Shown here piece after piece: positions 12,182 through 12,421 of a stretch of 12,421 bases of DNA; positions within the stretch are counted from its first letter, which is position 1, and every line of letters begins with the position of its first letter. Origin of the DNA: an uncultured Lachnospiraceae bacterium (lineage in GTDB: Bacteria; Bacillota; Clostridia; Lachnospirales; Lachnospiraceae). The translations under genes and the position numbers were made by a program. The notes beneath the pieces were generated by a model. It was not told the DNA's origin. It saw only the letters and a program-made list of their open reading frames with translations, and did not search any database. Location: positions 1 to 12,421 of the forward strand of contig CAMKMR010000021.1 of assembly GCA_946413945.1 (NCBI GenBank). The letters run 5' to 3'.

Positions 12182-12421
12182 GCGCTATAGACAAGTATAT
12201 TGTTATTAAAAATGGTGAACTGGATGCCTTATTCCATTAACATTCAGGATGGTGTTTACATAATATATAATACCTACAAAAAAACAAGCTTTTATTTAAA
12301 AGTTTTTTGTGAAAATGATACAAAGGAAACTGAAAGGCTTTTTACGTGTCAAAATAAAAGAAAGATATTTTCTTAACTTCCAATAAGTTTTGAAACTCAA
12401 TTGAAAATTTAGGCGTAAAAG
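12182..12421. other. Terminal AT-rich intergenic DNA with a possible promoter
   Basis: No convincing gene. TTAACA (12237-12242), an 18-bp spacer and TAATAT (12261-12266) could be a promoter reading rightward, and a TATAAT (12266-12271) overlaps it. An AT-rich hairpin, AAGCTTTT-ATTT-AAAAGTTT with a following T run (about 12287-12308), could attenuate that transcript or be a weak terminator. A 54-codon frame (12212-12376) lacks a ribosome-binding site. The next gene is presumably beyond the edge. Confidence 0.35.

Noticed and set aside
12212..12376. A 54-codon open frame (begins MVNWMPYS) near the right edge
   Set aside because: No ribosome-binding site before its ATG, AT-rich composition, no recognisable features, and it overlaps promoter-like sequence and a hairpin.
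1..12421. CRISPR array, tRNA or rRNA gene, transposase, integrase or prophage genes
   Set aside because: No regularly spaced repeats, no tRNA- or rRNA-like sequence and no such proteins are visible in any frame.

Overview
The window is AT-rich DNA from a low-GC Gram-positive bacterium. It has strong purine-rich Shine-Dalgarno sequences, intrinsic terminators after most transcription units, a CarD-like regulator of the clostridial type, and ArsC-like and KtrAB genes. I infer a Lachnospiraceae-type Clostridium relative (Butyrivibrio/Roseburia neighbourhood). This rests on protein style and codon use, not on a marker gene. All genes but one lie on the + strand.

Layout. (1) 2-124: C-terminal tail of an unidentified gene. 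(2) 137-2750: a thiamine salvage operon with an extended -10 promoter, a TPP riboswitch, an intrinsic terminator, and thiM, thiE, thiD. It would phosphorylate salvaged thiazole and HMP and join them to thiamine phosphate. No de novo gene (thiC, thiG) is in view. (3) 2898-3457: a CarD-family RNA-polymerase-binding protein with its own terminator. (4) 3458-3691: an intergenic region with a long imperfect hairpin, a second module with the same GAGCC/GGCGA pentamers, and an imperfect 30-bp tandem repeat. (5) 3692-5642: an rRNA uracil-C5 methyltransferase followed by a GNAT acetyltransferase. (6) 5724-6441: a three-unit 11-bp-phased operator-like repeat, an extended -10, a lipoprotein with a PepSY-like C-terminal half, and a bidirectional terminator. 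(7) 6489-6779 (minus): a small membrane protein with a strong promoter, divergent from an ArsC-like thioredoxin-fold gene (7033-7374). The region between them holds two sets of direct repeats. (8) 7378-7528: a terminator and a second GC-richer intergenic island that partly resembles the one after carD. (9) 7619-12133: a compact run of family-2 glycosyltransferase, Wzx/MOP-type flippase, KtrB/TrkH and KtrA/TrkA, ending in a strong terminator. (10) 12182-12421: AT-rich DNA with a possible promoter and no convincing gene.

Most protein-coding content is ordinary housekeeping. I see no clear new multi-gene system. The items most worth a second look are non-coding: the two post-terminator islands (3461-3549 and 7418-7528), the 11-bp-phased repeats before the lipoprotein gene, and the direct repeats between the divergent genes at 6780-7032.
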